Positions 22,691-34,700 of a stretch of 64,000 nt of DNA are shown here, piece by piece. Position 1 is the first letter of the stretch. The number at the start of each line of letters is the position of its first letter. Origin of the DNA: Nitzschia sp. DOCU1 (Eukaryota; Bacillariophyta; Bacillariophyceae; Bacillariales; Bacillariaceae); the NCBI GenBank assembly GCA_951394045.1, contig OX595987.1, positions 868,001 to 932,000 of the forward strand, given 5' to 3'. The position numbers and the translations under genes were made by a program. A model generated the notes under the pieces. The model saw nothing but the letters and a program-made list of their open reading frames with translations. It did not search any database and had not been told where the DNA came from.

Positions 22691-23285
22691 TTACTGTAGA
22701 CCCTCGTAGATTTTCTTAGGGATGATCTTGAGTTTAGTGTGCTCCGTCTTCTTTACTGGCGTTTCTTTTTCGTGAAGATGTTGAGGATGAAGTGTGTAGA
22801 AGAAACTGTCGGGCATTGAATGGCGACGCTCGTGGTGTTTGCGTTTTTCCATGGCCTCATTGCAACTCAGTGTTCTTCGCCGCTTGAATTCTGGGGTTAA
22901 CCCATAGTTCACCGAAGCACACTGTTCAATTCTCCCTTCACTTGTCAGTGCTTTCATTGTTTTGAGAAAGAGCGTGTCGTTCCATATGTGGTTAGGTCCC
23001 AGAGAAGATTGTACGTGTCTGCGAATTGATTCAATGTTGGATCGAAGGTTGAAATCATGGAGCTCGTCAATTGCTTGGATGATTGCTTTTCGGTAGAGAA
23101 TGTTCTTGGCTGAGGGAGGAACGCGATGGTCTAGAACACGACTGTGTCAGAAAATAATAAAAAGACGCGTCGACGGAGAGAGCAGGAACTATCCCAGTGA
23201 TTCACGAAGTGAATCCAGTTAACATAACATGCCACGCTATGCATATTAACTTACCCCGATGTTCCTTTGGACCTTCCATGTTCAT
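22691..23285 (-). CDS. Linker-histone (H1/H5, H15) domain protein
   Basis: Two exons, 23285-23255 and 23130-22691, flank a 124 bp intron (GGTAAGT...TTCTAG); the joined frame is 156 residues starting MNMEGPKEHRDHRVPP. A first exon of only 31 bases makes the gene easy to miss. Residues about 16-90 look like the winged-helix H15 domain: ILYRKAIIQAIDELHDFN, SNIESIRRHVQSSLG, then FLKTMKALTSEGRIEQ and a final strand VNYGLTPEFKRRR. The basic tail (KRKHHERRH, TPVKKTEHTKLKI) suits DNA binding. It is shorter and less Lys/Ala-rich than animal H1 tails. Role in chromatin compaction is inferred from the fold. Confidence 0.78.
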
Positions 23286-24298
23286 GCTTTTGATCGATGG
23301 ATATGTCAACTAATAGCTGTTCTAAACTTGTCTAAGACCAATAACTCGAATTCTTGTTTTATGATGTGGTAAGCCTCACATCGCACAACGTCGATGTTGA
23401 CTCGTTCTTTCGCTTTGTGACATGATACAACCAAAAGCATTGAAGGAACGTCGCTGATTGAAGCCCGTTGAGGTTCGGGTTCTTTTTCACGCTCACGCTA
23501 CTCCATCGTGCGGCAAGAATATCCACCATGGATATCATCGCCCGCGCGCAATAGCGTCGCATACCGGTTCTCGTCTCGCCTCTCGCTCGTTCGCCAAACT
23601 CGTGTTTGCAGCCGGGAATGAGAACTACGCGGGAAACAATATTGGTTTTACGAATGTTGCAATGATAGCTATGAATCATTTGAGCAGTGGTACAACCATG
23701 ATGCTATGTCTCAGAAAGATGTTGTCAATAGCGTAGCATAAGTACTTGTACTGCAGTACAATAAACAAAGTAGCAAAATATGAAGAGCATGCAGCGGTTG
23801 TTTCGGGGGCGGGATTACAACCCTTTTTGTCAACCTGCGATACAGAACTGCAGCTAGAAGAGAGTGCTGCTAGGCATCTGCTCGAAGGATCACAGCCGTC
23901 AGTATAAACTGCCATCTCGGTATCCTGATCAATCATTCACTCGGCATATGGTTAGGATAAACGTCCACTTCTTGGATGCGATACGCAGTAGTAAGACCTA
24001 GCTAGGAGAGGACGAGGGGGGAGCTTTCAGCAACAGCACAAGAAATCCGGGAACAAGTCAGAATTAGGATCTCTGTCCTCCCTGCGTAAGAAAGTCCCCT
24101 TAAGATCGTTTGTCTTCTACGCCATCGCCACTCCAAGCATCGATGAGGACTGCTCGCACCAAGTTGCTGATTGTCGAATAAAGCTTTCACTCCACGACAC
24201 GACGGTGACCCGGCTCTGGACTTTCACCGCGTTGTCTCGTCCACGCACAGGCGGCCGGAGGCAAGTAAGGGACTGCAGCCTTCAGGGGCCGGCAGTTT
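23286..24298. other. Intergenic, no gene seen
   Basis: Only short frames without protein signature occur on both strands. It contains the promoter of the H15 gene. Confidence 0.45.
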
Positions 24299-24493
24299 TC
24301 ATTGTGCTTGCGTCTCAAGAAGAGTTGTGTCCTCTATCCAATCGGCAAACAAGCTAGTGGGAAAGTATGCTGCTCCATAGTTGTCATCGTCGTCCTCCTC
24401 GGTAGAACGTGGTGGGAGCAAATCCTCCAGGGTCAGGTCATATCCCGAACAATTTCGCTGCAAAAACAGCCGACTCCCCATGTAGATACCCAT
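24299..24493 (-). CDS. Small hypothetical protein or 3' coding exon
   Basis: A frame starting at ATG encodes about 64 residues: a short amino end MGIYMGSRLFLQRNC, then LTLEDLLPPRSTEEDDDD and a hydrophobic/acidic tail ending LLETQAQ. The frame stays open upstream for about 180 bases with a hydrophobic stretch (ISARKFLLLIALQ) but no ATG, so the real protein may begin in an earlier exon. The composition looks coding, but no family was recognised and no convincing upstream exon was found. Confidence 0.33.
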   Translation of the reverse strand: MGIYMGSRLFLQRNCSGYDLTLEDLLPPRSTEEDDDDNYGAAYFPTSLFADWIEDTTLLETQAQ

Positions 24494-25255
24494 TTGTAGT
24501 GCAATGAGAAGAAGGAATTTTCTTGCGGAGATGGTTGGGAGAAGAAGTTCGGTCGGTAGGAGGAAGCCAAAGCAGCTATCCTCGGAGTTTGAGTGAGTCG
24601 TTGTTAGCCAAATTGGCTGGCGCGTGCAGTGTGCCTTCTCGAAAGTGCCCTCGGCACGGCGGACTCGCACAAATGTTGGATGCCAGTCCCAAATCCAGCG
24701 CGTGCACTCGCAGCCAGCGCGTCAACCTTCAACAAGACTGGCAGCACTCCGCGGGCGCGCGCGTCGGCTTGTCGGCGGGAGAGGAATTTTGTGCATGGAG
24801 AAGGATCGATTTATCACTCCACGAAGCTCATCGTTACCGCATTCATTTATTCCGACACAACGAGAATATTCGTCGTTGTTTTGGATTTCGTGGCATTCCC
24901 TCCAGATTATCTTGCAGTTGATGATGAAAAATTCTGGTTGTTATTGAATATTGCTTGCACCTGATTCATTGATCTCTGGAGTTGGCGAAAAACATTGAGT
25001 TTGAAATTTGCCTCGAGTATCGCTCTGTTCCTCCCGCCATCGCAGCATTCGTGAACGCTGAATCGTGTGAGAACTGGGACCTCGTGGCCGCACTCTCCCT
25101 ACCGCAGCTTTACGGCAGTTCTGTGACGCGACGACCCACCACGCACACCGTTGAGGAATCATCGAATCAAGCTCAGATTCTCTCGATCACCAACGCCTTC
25201 ACCGATTTCTGTAGTTGCACTAGCCACCAGAATCTTCATAAAAGTTGACACCATC
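24494..25255. other. Intergenic upstream of the 842-residue membrane protein
   Basis: This holds the promoter of the following plus-strand gene. Short overlapping frames are not convincing. No repeat or RNA was seen. Confidence 0.4.
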
Positions 25256-27875
25256 ATGTTTATTGCAAGGCATCAAGACGACGATGGCGATGAGAGCGAT
25301 GCGTTCGACGGGACAGAGCTCCCTACATTGAGATCGTCTACATCCTCGGGCTCTGAAGATGAGGGTGCCTCCGATTCGCATCATCAGCCATATCCCCTGT
25401 TATCGCTTCGGGAGTCGCAAGTGCATAGTATGAAGCGATCAGCGGATCGTTTACTGAGAAAACAGTCGACCTCCGACAGTCTGCGCAGCCGGCCGGTACG
25501 TGTTATGTTATTAGGGATAGTAGTGAGTTCATGTGCTGGTTGTGATTTAACTGACAGTTGAGCGCTTTCGTTCTTTCACCGTTCAGTCAATCCAAGCTGT
25601 TATTGATCGAATAGAAGATGAGGTTGAAGCGCATGCATACGATGAACTGGTTCCGCTGGATGTTAAGCTAGCGCTGGAAGACAAGGTTTTTGGCTGGACG
25701 CACCTAACGAGCTCAATCACTGGACACATTTTCTTCACTTGGGGAGCATATTGGCTGACGTTTCAGTTCGTGACGATTGCTATGGAACATGTGCCGATGA
25801 TTAATACAAAGGAGTGGGCTTCTTGGGTTCGGATATTTTTGAGTTTGTGGGCTGCAGTTACGACCTTTAGAATGGTTAGAAGAAGGCGTCATGTTTGGTT
25901 AAGAAGTGCGTATGGTAGCACCTCGTACAAGCAGGACGCGGAGCGCAGACGGCAAGAAGTTGCTGAAATTGATCGAACAACAGCACTAGGTCGTTTTGTT
26001 CAGAGCTTTCAGCACCGTCGAGTCATGTCAAAGCTGAAGACAGCGGAGACGCAATTCGCTAAGAAGCAAAAGCGTCAACAGGAAACTCTAAAACTTCGGC
26101 CCTCGGCTAAAACGAGCAACAGCAGTTTGACTGAACCAACCACTTCGCCTTTCTCTGAAAGAAAACTTCTGTTGGATCGCACCGAGAGCGATTCGAGTTA
26201 CGGAAGCAGCGACAGCGACGGCGAGACTGAAGCAACGTCAATGATGTCAACAAGCAGCCCTGGGGCTTCGCCCTCGCCATTGGGGAGAAAGCACCGTCGC
26301 TCCAGTTTCCACACCAGGCCGACATATCGAATGCATAGTGTGGGTCACGATGAAATTCTGATGGAGGAGGCGATTCACGTGATGCCCTACTCTCATGGTG
26401 GTTTCTTTGGTGCCGCGCCCTTTCTCCTTTCCAACCCTCACTGGATCTCTATACTCCGACACCTGATGCCGGACGTCTACGTGGAGATCAGCAGGCGTGT
26501 TGCCCTCAACCCCCCTTCTCGATTGATCCATTGGGCTGAGAACAATCCTGTCGTTGCTGCCTATGGTGCTGCGCACGCACTCGATCAAAACAGCGATGAT
26601 GGTCTTGGAGATCGTTCGAAGCCGCACATTCCCAACCTGGAATGGGATGTCTTTTTGGACCCCGCGTTGGTACGAAGAGTGCAAGTTGTGTTGGATCAGC
26701 ATGCTGAGTTCCGGAAACAAAAATCATTTTCAGATCGCTCTGAAGAACAATCCGATGTCATTGAAGTTTACTACAAGCAGGAATTGGAGGAGCGATCTCA
26801 GGAACTTGTGGATAAGATGATGATCGCGCATGGTAACATCCTACAACTTGCGATCGAGCAGCTTGGCGTACTCAAAGAATTCAATTACTCCAGAATAAAG
26901 CGAACCCGAAGGACGCTTGGAGGTGGCATTTACGCCCGGCAGTGGATGGCGGTCTTTGCGGAAGCCTTGAAACTTGGAGTTTGGCACGAGGACGAAGATG
27001 GTGAAGCCGCTACTCCTTCCAAGCGTTCTTCAAGGTCGTCCAAAAAGATCGCGTCGCTGTTCGCACTGACCGAAAGCACTTGCCCGAATATGACTTTAGA
27101 GGAATCCGTCAAGCTGGTAGAGAAGATCACTGGCACAAAGCAGCCACTTGGACTCGTTCTGGATATCAAGTCAAGGCATGTTCCTCATCACATTTGGGCG
27201 ATTGTAGTCGATACTTTGCGATGTGCGGGTATTCGGGTGGAAGGAGTGGCTTCATTTTGCATCGACGAAATCAGGGACCTCAGCCGATTCTCAAGCATCG
27301 GGCCGATTCCTGGCATCATCTTCTGCCATTCAGCTGGTGATTTACAGCAAGCTTGTCACGAAGGAACGATTCAAAACGGCGACAAGGTCTTTTTCAACGC
27401 CGGTTCCCTCCTCATTAGCAGCGCTCCCACAAGCTGGCTGGACTTGTTTGGTTCGTTTGACCCGCGTTATGTCAAGGAGAGCTACCGGGTCCAGCCTTGT
27501 GGTCTTCCACGAAGCCGTTCGGCAACCATGGGCTCTTGTTTACTAGATTACAAGGAGAGATATGGTATCTCCATTGGCGTTTATTGCCAAGAATTCGCCA
27601 TTGACGAGGTTGCGGTGCAGACGCTGGTCAATTTGGTGAATCAGAATTCGACTATTTACGACTTGGGCTTCTCTTGGGGTGGCATCAACGGCATTACCAT
27701 CAAAGGCATTTCGCCTGGTCGGTTTACCCAAACCGACGGATACTGGAATCAGCGACACATAGGGAAGCCATGGAACTACGATTTGCATCCTCCATCGCCT
27801 GCCCCAATGGCTGATTCGGCCTCCACCAATGCACCGGCATTACGAACAACGCAGACCAGACACGCCCTATCATAG
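25256..27875 (+). CDS. Conserved-looking membrane-anchored protein of unknown function
   Basis: Exons 25256-25495 and 25587-27875 flank a 91 bp intron and give 842 residues. The amino end is acidic and Ser-rich with a basic patch (KRSADRLLRKQ). After the splice junction come an amphipathic segment and two probable membrane spans, SSITGHIFFTWGAYWLTF and WVRIFLSLWAAVTTFRM, followed by Arg-rich residues. A charged linker precedes a folded region from about residue 330 with LLSNPHWISILRHLMPDVYVEI. The last 250 residues look globular: LGLVLDIKSRHVPHH, FCHSAGDLQQ, DLGFSWGGINGITIKG and WNYDLHPP. I recognise no family. The high quality of the carboxyl half suggests an enzyme-like or barrel fold, but this is a guess. 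The stop is 88 bp from the convergent SCI1-like gene. Confidence 0.75.
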
Positions 27876-27963
27876 ATTAGCAACCTGTAGCATATCATGT
27901 ACAAAGATAGGTCCTCTAGTGTGCGACTACTATACCCCCAACTTCTACCTGTAATGGCTGGTC

Positions 27964-29337
27964 TTAGCCATCTTTTCTCGGGGCAATCGTTATCTTCTGA
28001 CCCGGTTTCAACCCGTCGAGACCCAGCACCTTGAGCATATTTTCCTGGCGTTCACGTTCCTTCTGTTGCAGCTCTTCGACCCTTGCCGTGCGCTTTTCTT
28101 CCCTCCTAGCCTTGGCCTGCCGCTCCCTTGCCAACGCTTCTTGGAAGGATCGATCACCGTCGCCATAGACTGCAGCGTCGTTCAATTCGACCCCCGCACC
28201 TTCGTCCTTATCCCTGGATGCACCATGGATGCGGGCGGCGTGCTCTTTTCGTTTCTCGATTTGTCGTTCGCGAAGGTCTTTTGCACCGCCTGTTATCTCT
28301 TCTTCGGCCACCCGAAGATGATCGCGCAATCGTCGATTCTTCCTTCGTTCCTCAATACGTTCCTCTGGAGTTTTCCGGCGCTGGTGGTACTCCTCATTGT
28401 CTGAATCTCCACGATGTGGAGCCTTGCTGTTGACAGACGTGTTTTGGGCCATGGAAGCTTCCTTCTTTCCCTCGTCCTTGAATTGCGTGAGTCGTCGAAC
28501 GCCTTCCTGTAGCTGCTCCAATCCTTTCCGTTCTGTTTCGGTTGTTTGAAACGCCCATTTGTGCTGAGTAGTTTTGGATTCGTCGATAACCTGGGGAGGA
28601 AACGACGGCGGGTTATCGTAATAAGGAGTTTCGAGCTTGCCGGCGTTGTACTGTTTCGCAAACCGTCCAAAGGCCTCTCTGGCTTCTTCCGAAGTCAAAT
28701 CATTGAAACGCGTGCCTTCCTCTCTATACAAGTACACCCAGAACTCTTGATGGTAAGTGAAGTAATCCGTTTCAGGGTTGATCAAAGTATCGGGGGTTCG
28801 CCCCAAAGCGTCTCCCATGGGATACAACGAGGATTTATCGGGCTTGACTGGGGCATTCTTGTTGCGTTTTGATTTTTTCTTTCGATCCTTTTCACCATCG
28901 GATGCAGAATCACTGTCATCACGGCGCTTTTCCTTCCGATTCTGCTTCTTCTTTTTATCATGTCGATCGTCTGACCGCCTATGTTTCTTCCGCTTGTGGG
29001 CCTCGTCTTGTCTGTCATCGTGATGATGAGAGTGTTTTTTTCGATGACGATGGCTGGATGATTCTTCGTCGGACCCATCAGCTTTCTCACGACGGTGGTC
29101 TCGTTTGTGACGTTTACGATGCCGCCGTCTTTCATCCTTGTGACTAGAATCTTCACTCTCACCGTCACCACGATTCTTCATTCGGCCATCGGAATGTTTG
29201 CGGTCCTTTTTGTTACGTCGACTGCGATCTCTCGAGTCCGAAGCGTCGTCGTCGTTATCCGATCGATCCGAGGAATCTTTCTGGCGTTTCCGGCTCCGAT
29301 GCCGCTTTCGATCTCGAGTTTCATCTCCGCCACCCAT
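27964..29337 (-). CDS. SCI1-like Arg/Ser- and Lys-rich nuclear protein
   Basis: The start is the ATG of MGGGDETRD; the frame extends upstream only to a GTG. The intronless product has 457 residues. The first 200 are almost entirely Arg, Lys, His, Ser and Asp, resembling the RS-like tails of splicing-associated proteins. A short conserved block follows: YHQEFWVYLYREEGTRFNDL, then SEEAREAFGRFAKQYNAGKLE, which resembles plant style cell-cycle inhibitor 1 and related eukaryotic proteins. The rest is a long charged helix-prone region (RIEERRKNRRLRDHL, ARREEKRTARVEELQQ). Nuclear location and a role around splicing or cell-cycle control are inferred from the family only. Confidence 0.72.
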   Translation of the reverse strand: MGGGDETRDRKRHRSRKRQKDSSDRSDNDDDASDSRDRSRRNKKDRKHSDGRMKNRGDGESEDSSHKDERRRHRKRHKRDHRREKADGSDEESSSHRHRKKHSHHHDDRQDEAHKRKKHRRSDDRHDKKKKQNRKEKRRDDSDSASDGEKDRKKKSKRNKNAPVKPDKSSLYPMGDALGRTPDTLINPETDYFTYHQEFWVYLYREEGTRFNDLTSEEAREAFGRFAKQYNAGKLETPYYDNPPSFPPQVIDESKTTQHKWAFQTTETERKGLEQLQEGVRRLTQFKDEGKKEASMAQNTSVNSKAPHRGDSDNEEYHQRRKTPEERIEERRKNRRLRDHLRVAEEEITGGAKDLRERQIEKRKEHAARIHGASRDKDEGAGVELNDAAVYGDGDRSFQEALARERQAKARREEKRTARVEELQQKERERQENMLKVLGLDGLKPGQKITIAPRKDG

Positions 29338-29919
29338 ATCCAGTTCTCTTTTGTGAATACAGATACTATAGGATTCACAAGCTTTGTCGAGGAATGGTAA
29401 GGAATGGGTCACAATGGCTTGAGGTGGTGTTGTGTCATGCAAGTGGCACACAACGTGGGGCTACTGCAGATTTTGGGTGGGAAATGGATCCAGAAAATTT
29501 CCACTAAGTTAGTACATTTGATGGTATGTATGGTATAATAGGTATGGTATGGATGGATGGTATGGTACGTAGGTCGGGCTGGCATGTGGAAGCAGAAATG
29601 CTTGCGCGCCCGAATACCCTGTGCGAATTTTTTTGTATTGCTGCGACGCACCGTTTTTCATGTGTTTCGTAGACATCCGATCCGGGCGGGCACACAATAT
29701 TCGGCGAGGAGAGCAACTTTCTCGAACGAGCGAAACACCATTTCGCAATCGCTGCTACCACCGTCTCTGATTGATGTGTGGTGCCTTCGGATTGGTACAC
29801 GTTCGCTGAGAGAGACAATAGCCAATAGATCGAAAACAGTAGCAACAAGAGCCTCTCAGCAAGTTATTTCCATCCCAACTAACAAAATTTCTCTGCCGCC
29901 TGGGAGTGTCGACGACGAC
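29338..29919. promoter_or_regulatory. Divergent promoter region with GGTATGG repeats
   Basis: This lies between the SCI1-like gene and the cyclophilin-like gene. From about 29518 to 29567 it holds a run of ATGGTATG/GGATGG units, a low-complexity repeat. The plus-strand frame of the downstream gene is open through much of this stretch, so a longer amino end remains possible. Confidence 0.4.
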
Positions 29920-31146
29920 ATGATGCTTCGAAGGAGAGAAGGCGGCCATGTGTCCACTCCGCAGCGGCAGCTAATGCGAGAAGCATCGTCATTGTCCTCT
30001 TCCTCTCATGGGACGCCCCTCCCTGTTCTCCGAAATCACAGTGTGGCAGCTTCAAATGGTAGCTTTGTCCAGACCTACTTTGGGCGGGCATCACGGGCAT
30101 CCTCATCGTCGATTTCAGCGCTTTCTGCTAAAACCAAGTCAACGCCATCTTGGATCTACTATATTCCTGCTCTCTTATTGATAGTTATTCCCTGGTTTTC
30201 CCCGCATGCCCTCCAAGATCAAATTGGCCGTTCTCGAATGCAGATTCGACTTATCCAAAAGAAACAGAAGGATCTCGTGCAACAGGTGGACGCCATGACC
30301 AAAACCGTTCAAGACTTCCAAACCAAAATTTATAAATTGAACAAGGAGAATAAGGAAAAATTTGATGGGTTGCGCGAGAGCGGGGGTATTGTTAATCAAT
30401 TGAGTTTAGACTCGGAGAAATATCGAGAAATCGAAAAGGCCGAAGAAGGCCTGTTTCGCCGCTTGGATGTTTTGGAACAGCACATTCAGAAAAACAGTGC
30501 CAAGATGGTTTTGGAAAAGTACGGTCCGTCGCCCCATCGCGTCAAGATCAATGTTGTGGACTTGCGTGGAAAGGTGGAATCCTTGATACTGGAACTAGCC
30601 CCCCTTACAGAAATGCCACACGCTGTGTATCACTTTTTGCAAATGGTCGAACAGAATTTGTGGGATGGTCTTGTGTTGATGTTGAACGGTGGTACCAACC
30701 ATGACAATATCAATCACTGGATGGCAACAACAATGCGAATGGATCTACGATTTGGTCAGCATTCGTGGGAAGGTCAGCGTTTTGACGACGCTAACTTGAG
30801 CCACATGGCCTTTACCGAACACTCTACATCGTATCCACCTCCTGGCAAATTCCAATATTCTGTCGCCTTTTCCGGTCACCCCGGTGGTCCCAGCTTTTAC
30901 ATTCGCATGGACCAGAACAGTAATGAAGAACGTATTTCGGATATCCATCAACAGACTTCAACTTTTGGTGTCGTAGTTGAAGGCGTTGAGATTTTGGAGC
31001 GATATTGGAAGAGAAACGAGGGACCCAACAAACGCAAGAAGACGACTACTACCAAAATGCAAATACTGACCTTTAAGTCCATGGAGCTACTTCGAAATGA
31101 TGACAGCGACAGCATTAATAGCAACGCCGGGGCAACGATTGCATGA
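29920..31146 (+). CDS. Type II membrane protein with cyclophilin-like domain
   Basis: The ATG at MMLRRREGG gives 408 residues; an in-frame ATG at 29557 would add 121 residues that look non-coding. A single hydrophobic span (WIYYIPALLLIVIPWF) about 90 residues in is followed by a coiled coil (RLIQKKQKDLVQQVDAMTKT, KLNKENKEKFDGL), then a domain starting VKINVVDLRG. That domain has TEMPHAVYHFLQMVEQNLWDGLVLML and FSGHPGGPSFYIRM, which match the layout of cyclophilins. The catalytic FHRxI segment is replaced by LWDGLVL, so isomerase activity is unlikely. A Golgi or ER location with a lumenal carboxyl end is inferred from topology. Confidence 0.7.
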   Translation: MMLRRREGGHVSTPQRQLMREASSLSSSSHGTPLPVLRNHSVAASNGSFVQTYFGRASRASSSSISALSAKTKSTPSWIYYIPALLLIVIPWFSPHALQDQIGRSRMQIRLIQKKQKDLVQQVDAMTKTVQDFQTKIYKLNKENKEKFDGLRESGGIVNQLSLDSEKYREIEKAEEGLFRRLDVLEQHIQKNSAKMVLEKYGPSPHRVKINVVDLRGKVESLILELAPLTEMPHAVYHFLQMVEQNLWDGLVLMLNGGTNHDNINHWMATTMRMDLRFGQHSWEGQRFDDANLSHMAFTEHSTSYPPPGKFQYSVAFSGHPGGPSFYIRMDQNSNEERISDIHQQTSTFGVVVEGVEILERYWKRNEGPNKRKKTTTTKMQILTFKSMELLRNDDSDSINSNAGATIA

Positions 31147-31739
31147 AGAGCAAACTAAACATTTGAGAGAGGAAGCGTCACCAGCACGTCTTCTTCTCAG
31201 CATCAGCTATAACCAAAAGCAATGATTTATGATTGTTAGCGAGAAAGTTATTGTTCACCAACTGTCTTCCTTTTTACCATCAACCGCAACTAGATTGACT
31301 ACATATGGGATGCTATAGAAAGCGGTTCCACCACACGTAGGGCAGTAGAACCCAGTTAATGATCTCTTCAAACTAGCTACTAGAAGCTACAAAGGCCCGT
31401 CCCAAACGTTTGGGGTTGTTTTGTCGGCGGGGCCTTGGTAGAGATAGTCGAGTCGCTGGTAGTCTCAGCGCCATCCATCTATGATGATCGACTAATCCGA
31501 CATCTATTGGATGTGACGGTCATTTGAATGGTCAGTACCAGACGTCGTGGATTTCTACAGGAATCCTACCTCTCTGCACTTCAGCTTGACAATGATGTGG
31601 GTGGTGAGAAGCCCTCCCTGTCATTTGGTTTCCAGTAGTAGTTGACCCCTCATTTGTGTCATCAGTAGACACTACACTCCTTTCAGCTCTTGTAGGAGCA
31701 AAGTGTGGTTGATGCTGTATTGTTAGCAAAAACAACAAC
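31147..31739. other. Intergenic upstream of the NBAS-like gene
   Basis: No gene was seen. This is the 3' flank of the cyclophilin-like gene and the promoter of the large gene that follows, which begins directly after a short CAACAACAAC run. Confidence 0.45.
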
Positions 31740-34700
31740 ATGGCATCACATTATGCTTTGGTGAATACGGCCGGATCGGCTCCCTTGTCGGTGCCCCGCG
31801 AGGAGGATGAACAACAACCACAAAGCGAACGAGACGATTTGACTCGGCTATTTCAGCATTATGCTGAAATGTATCCGAATCCCCGATTAGTCGAAGAATA
31901 TCGGCTGCGAAATACACTGTTGCAAGCGGCATCAGCGGCAGTACAGGCAAACCACCGTCCATCATCGGCACCTTCCAGATCCAAAGGATTTTTCGCTCGG
32001 CTGTTTGGTGGAGAGACCGACGACGAACTCCCCACACAGTCTACAGATACGACTACTGAAATGACAGATGCTCCCTTGGTGTATACGGAATTGCCGAATG
32101 AACACGATGACGGTTCCTTGTGTGGCACTCTGCAAAGTTTAGATCGTTCGTGCATTCCTCTCGAGGCCATGAGTGTGGCACGCTTTCATTTGACGAGTCG
32201 TCGGACTCGTGGAAATCATCCCAATGCGGTACGGTGGGGTCCTTTGCTGGGACGATCCACACCGTCCAGTTTGATTGTCGTGGGGCTGGGCGTACTCGCA
32301 GAATTGCAACCCAATCAAGAGTCCACTCTCAAGGCAACGTCGGATCGGAATGCCTTGTTGGATTATGCGAGTAGTGCACAAGAAGCATTTCAATTGGACT
32401 ATGTACGGGCATGTGCGTTATCTCCCAACTGTATTCTAGTTTCGTGGGGCTTTCAAGATGGACTGGTGGGCGTCTATCGAAGGATTCAGTTGCCACCTGA
32501 AGAACCGTCGTCGTCCGATAAGAAGAACAAAGCCAAGAGACTCGAATACGGCTGGGAACAGCTCTGGACGGTAGCACCGTCACCTCCCATACTAGAAGCC
32601 ATTGGCGACGTCTTTCATGATGATGCATCGCATCCAGGATCTCCACTGTTACGAGTTTCGGATCTGTTGCCATTACGAGTGACTACAGGGGACAAACGAC
32701 AACCCATGGTAGCGACAGTGGCATTGGCTCGACTGGGCGGATTCATTGAGCTAGTACCGATACCGACGGACATGTGGTTTGGACCTGCTCTCACGCCAGA
32801 AACGTATAAACGACCGAAACAACCCAAACGAAAACCAGGGGAACATTATGCAATCGGCAGGCCCATGGGAACTCCGACAGTGGCATTGACGACGGCTCAA
32901 TATCATGTGGATGTACTCACTTTGGAGGCGTTGCGAACGACTGTGGGGCTAGAGACGGAATGGAATAACCAGGCCTTCCCGAACGCTCCTCCGTCAGAGT
33001 ACATACTGGCTGCTTCGGGATTGTCGGCCGAAATGCAAGGACAGGAATGCATTTCCTTTTGGAGCGTCTGTACTCTGTTTACAGATGACAACGAGGCGAT
33101 CAATGGATTTGGATTTCAATTGCATGCGTCCGTGTTGGATACGATCAATGTGGTATCGGGGGCGGAAGTGGCAATCTTTGCCACGCCTGAAATCATGCAG
33201 CACTGGCGCATGCCCCGGCATGTCGAGTTGCGACCTGACGCGGCTATTACCAGTGATGGGACAATCAGTACCGAAAACGAGTGGAAGAACCGAGTTACTA
33301 CGATAGCAACTCCAGCTCCCATTTGTTCTCTACAATTTCTGGATGAACGAGGCTCGGCGATATTGGCAGTATTGGATTGGAATGGGGGTTCGTCTATCTA
33401 CGACTGTGCTCCGATGGAGCGCATGGCATCGCAACAGTTAACACCAGAAGAATTTGCTCGTTTTCAACTGGCCGATAGGGGGTCAACCAAACGTCCATTT
33501 CCCATGATTCATTCCCTAGTCACAAGAACTCAATTTGCTATTACAATAGGACGGCGGAATGAAGTGGGAACACTTCATTGGTTGAAACCGAATCCGGAAA
33601 ATGAATTTGGCAACCAAGGCTTTACCCCGTTGGTGCTGCTATTAAGAAACATCCGACAGCTGATGGTAGTAAACTTTTCGTTTGAAGACGAGTATGGACA
33701 ACCAATCGAAGAGCCCAAAGGATCAGTTCTCTCGTTGCCGTTTCCGGGACACGGCACTACCATGGACGACTTGGGGTCGGGCAATCTAATGTTTGTCTCG
33801 CAACGACGAGTGTCTGGACAGGGTCACGTGACCCTGAAATGCTTTGTTATGCAACAGCTACAGCCCACGGCCATTGTGGAATCGTTAGCGCATGAAGAAA
33901 AGTACCAAGAGGCTATCGCGGCGGCCGAAAATTTGGATGAATTGGATGAGGCTACGTTAGCAGAAGTGGTGGAAGAGTGTCATCGTCGTATATGGGAATC
34001 CAAACGAAATATTGACAGTCTTGCCGATACTCGCAACATTTCCTACATTGTGGAGCAGGCTTTATCTCTTTGTGAATCCTCGGACGAGGAGGAGAACGAG
34101 TTGACTTTGGAGAAGCTACGAACTCTCTGCCAGCTGGCGATCACCATGGGACGAAATCATCGGCCTGTAAAGGAGCCATTGAACCAAATAGGTGTCTTCC
34201 TTACCCGACTGGGGACCTACGAGCTACTTTGCCAGCGCTTTGCGGCGCGTCCATCACTGCGAATGTTTCGAAACGAGTTTCAACGGGTGCCTCTTGTGAG
34301 CATTGCCAAGAGCATCGCCCATCGCGGCGATGTTTTCGCGCTATCCATTGTTGTCTTTCGCCATCGATCCGGCCTTATCAACAGTATCTTTGAAATCCTG
34401 GCCGACATCCCGCTCTCAATCCATCCAGAGGACTTTGTGCATTTGATCCCTATCATGAGAGACGGCCGCGTCACAGACACCTTTCTCCCAACGATGCATG
34501 TTGATGCACCGCTCCATCTGTCACACATGCCCCAGCATATAAAGGGTAGGGAGGGTGTTTCCATTGTGATCGATCAAGCCGATGAAAAGATGGTCTTGGA
34601 ACAAAATGCATTGGGTACTTCGATCGACGCCGTTGACTTGAAAGCCAAAGCTTCGCAGTGGTTCGTGAGGCGTTCCGCCAAGATGCAGCACTTTACTGGC

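Noticed and set aside
23676..23936. 86-codon minus-strand frame with ATG
   Set aside because: Cys/Ser-rich with no recognisable feature; likely a chance frame.
29557..29919. Amino-terminal extension of the cyclophilin-like gene from an earlier ATG
   Set aside because: It would translate the GGTATGG repeat and Arg/Cys-rich sequence without a signal, so the later ATG is preferred.
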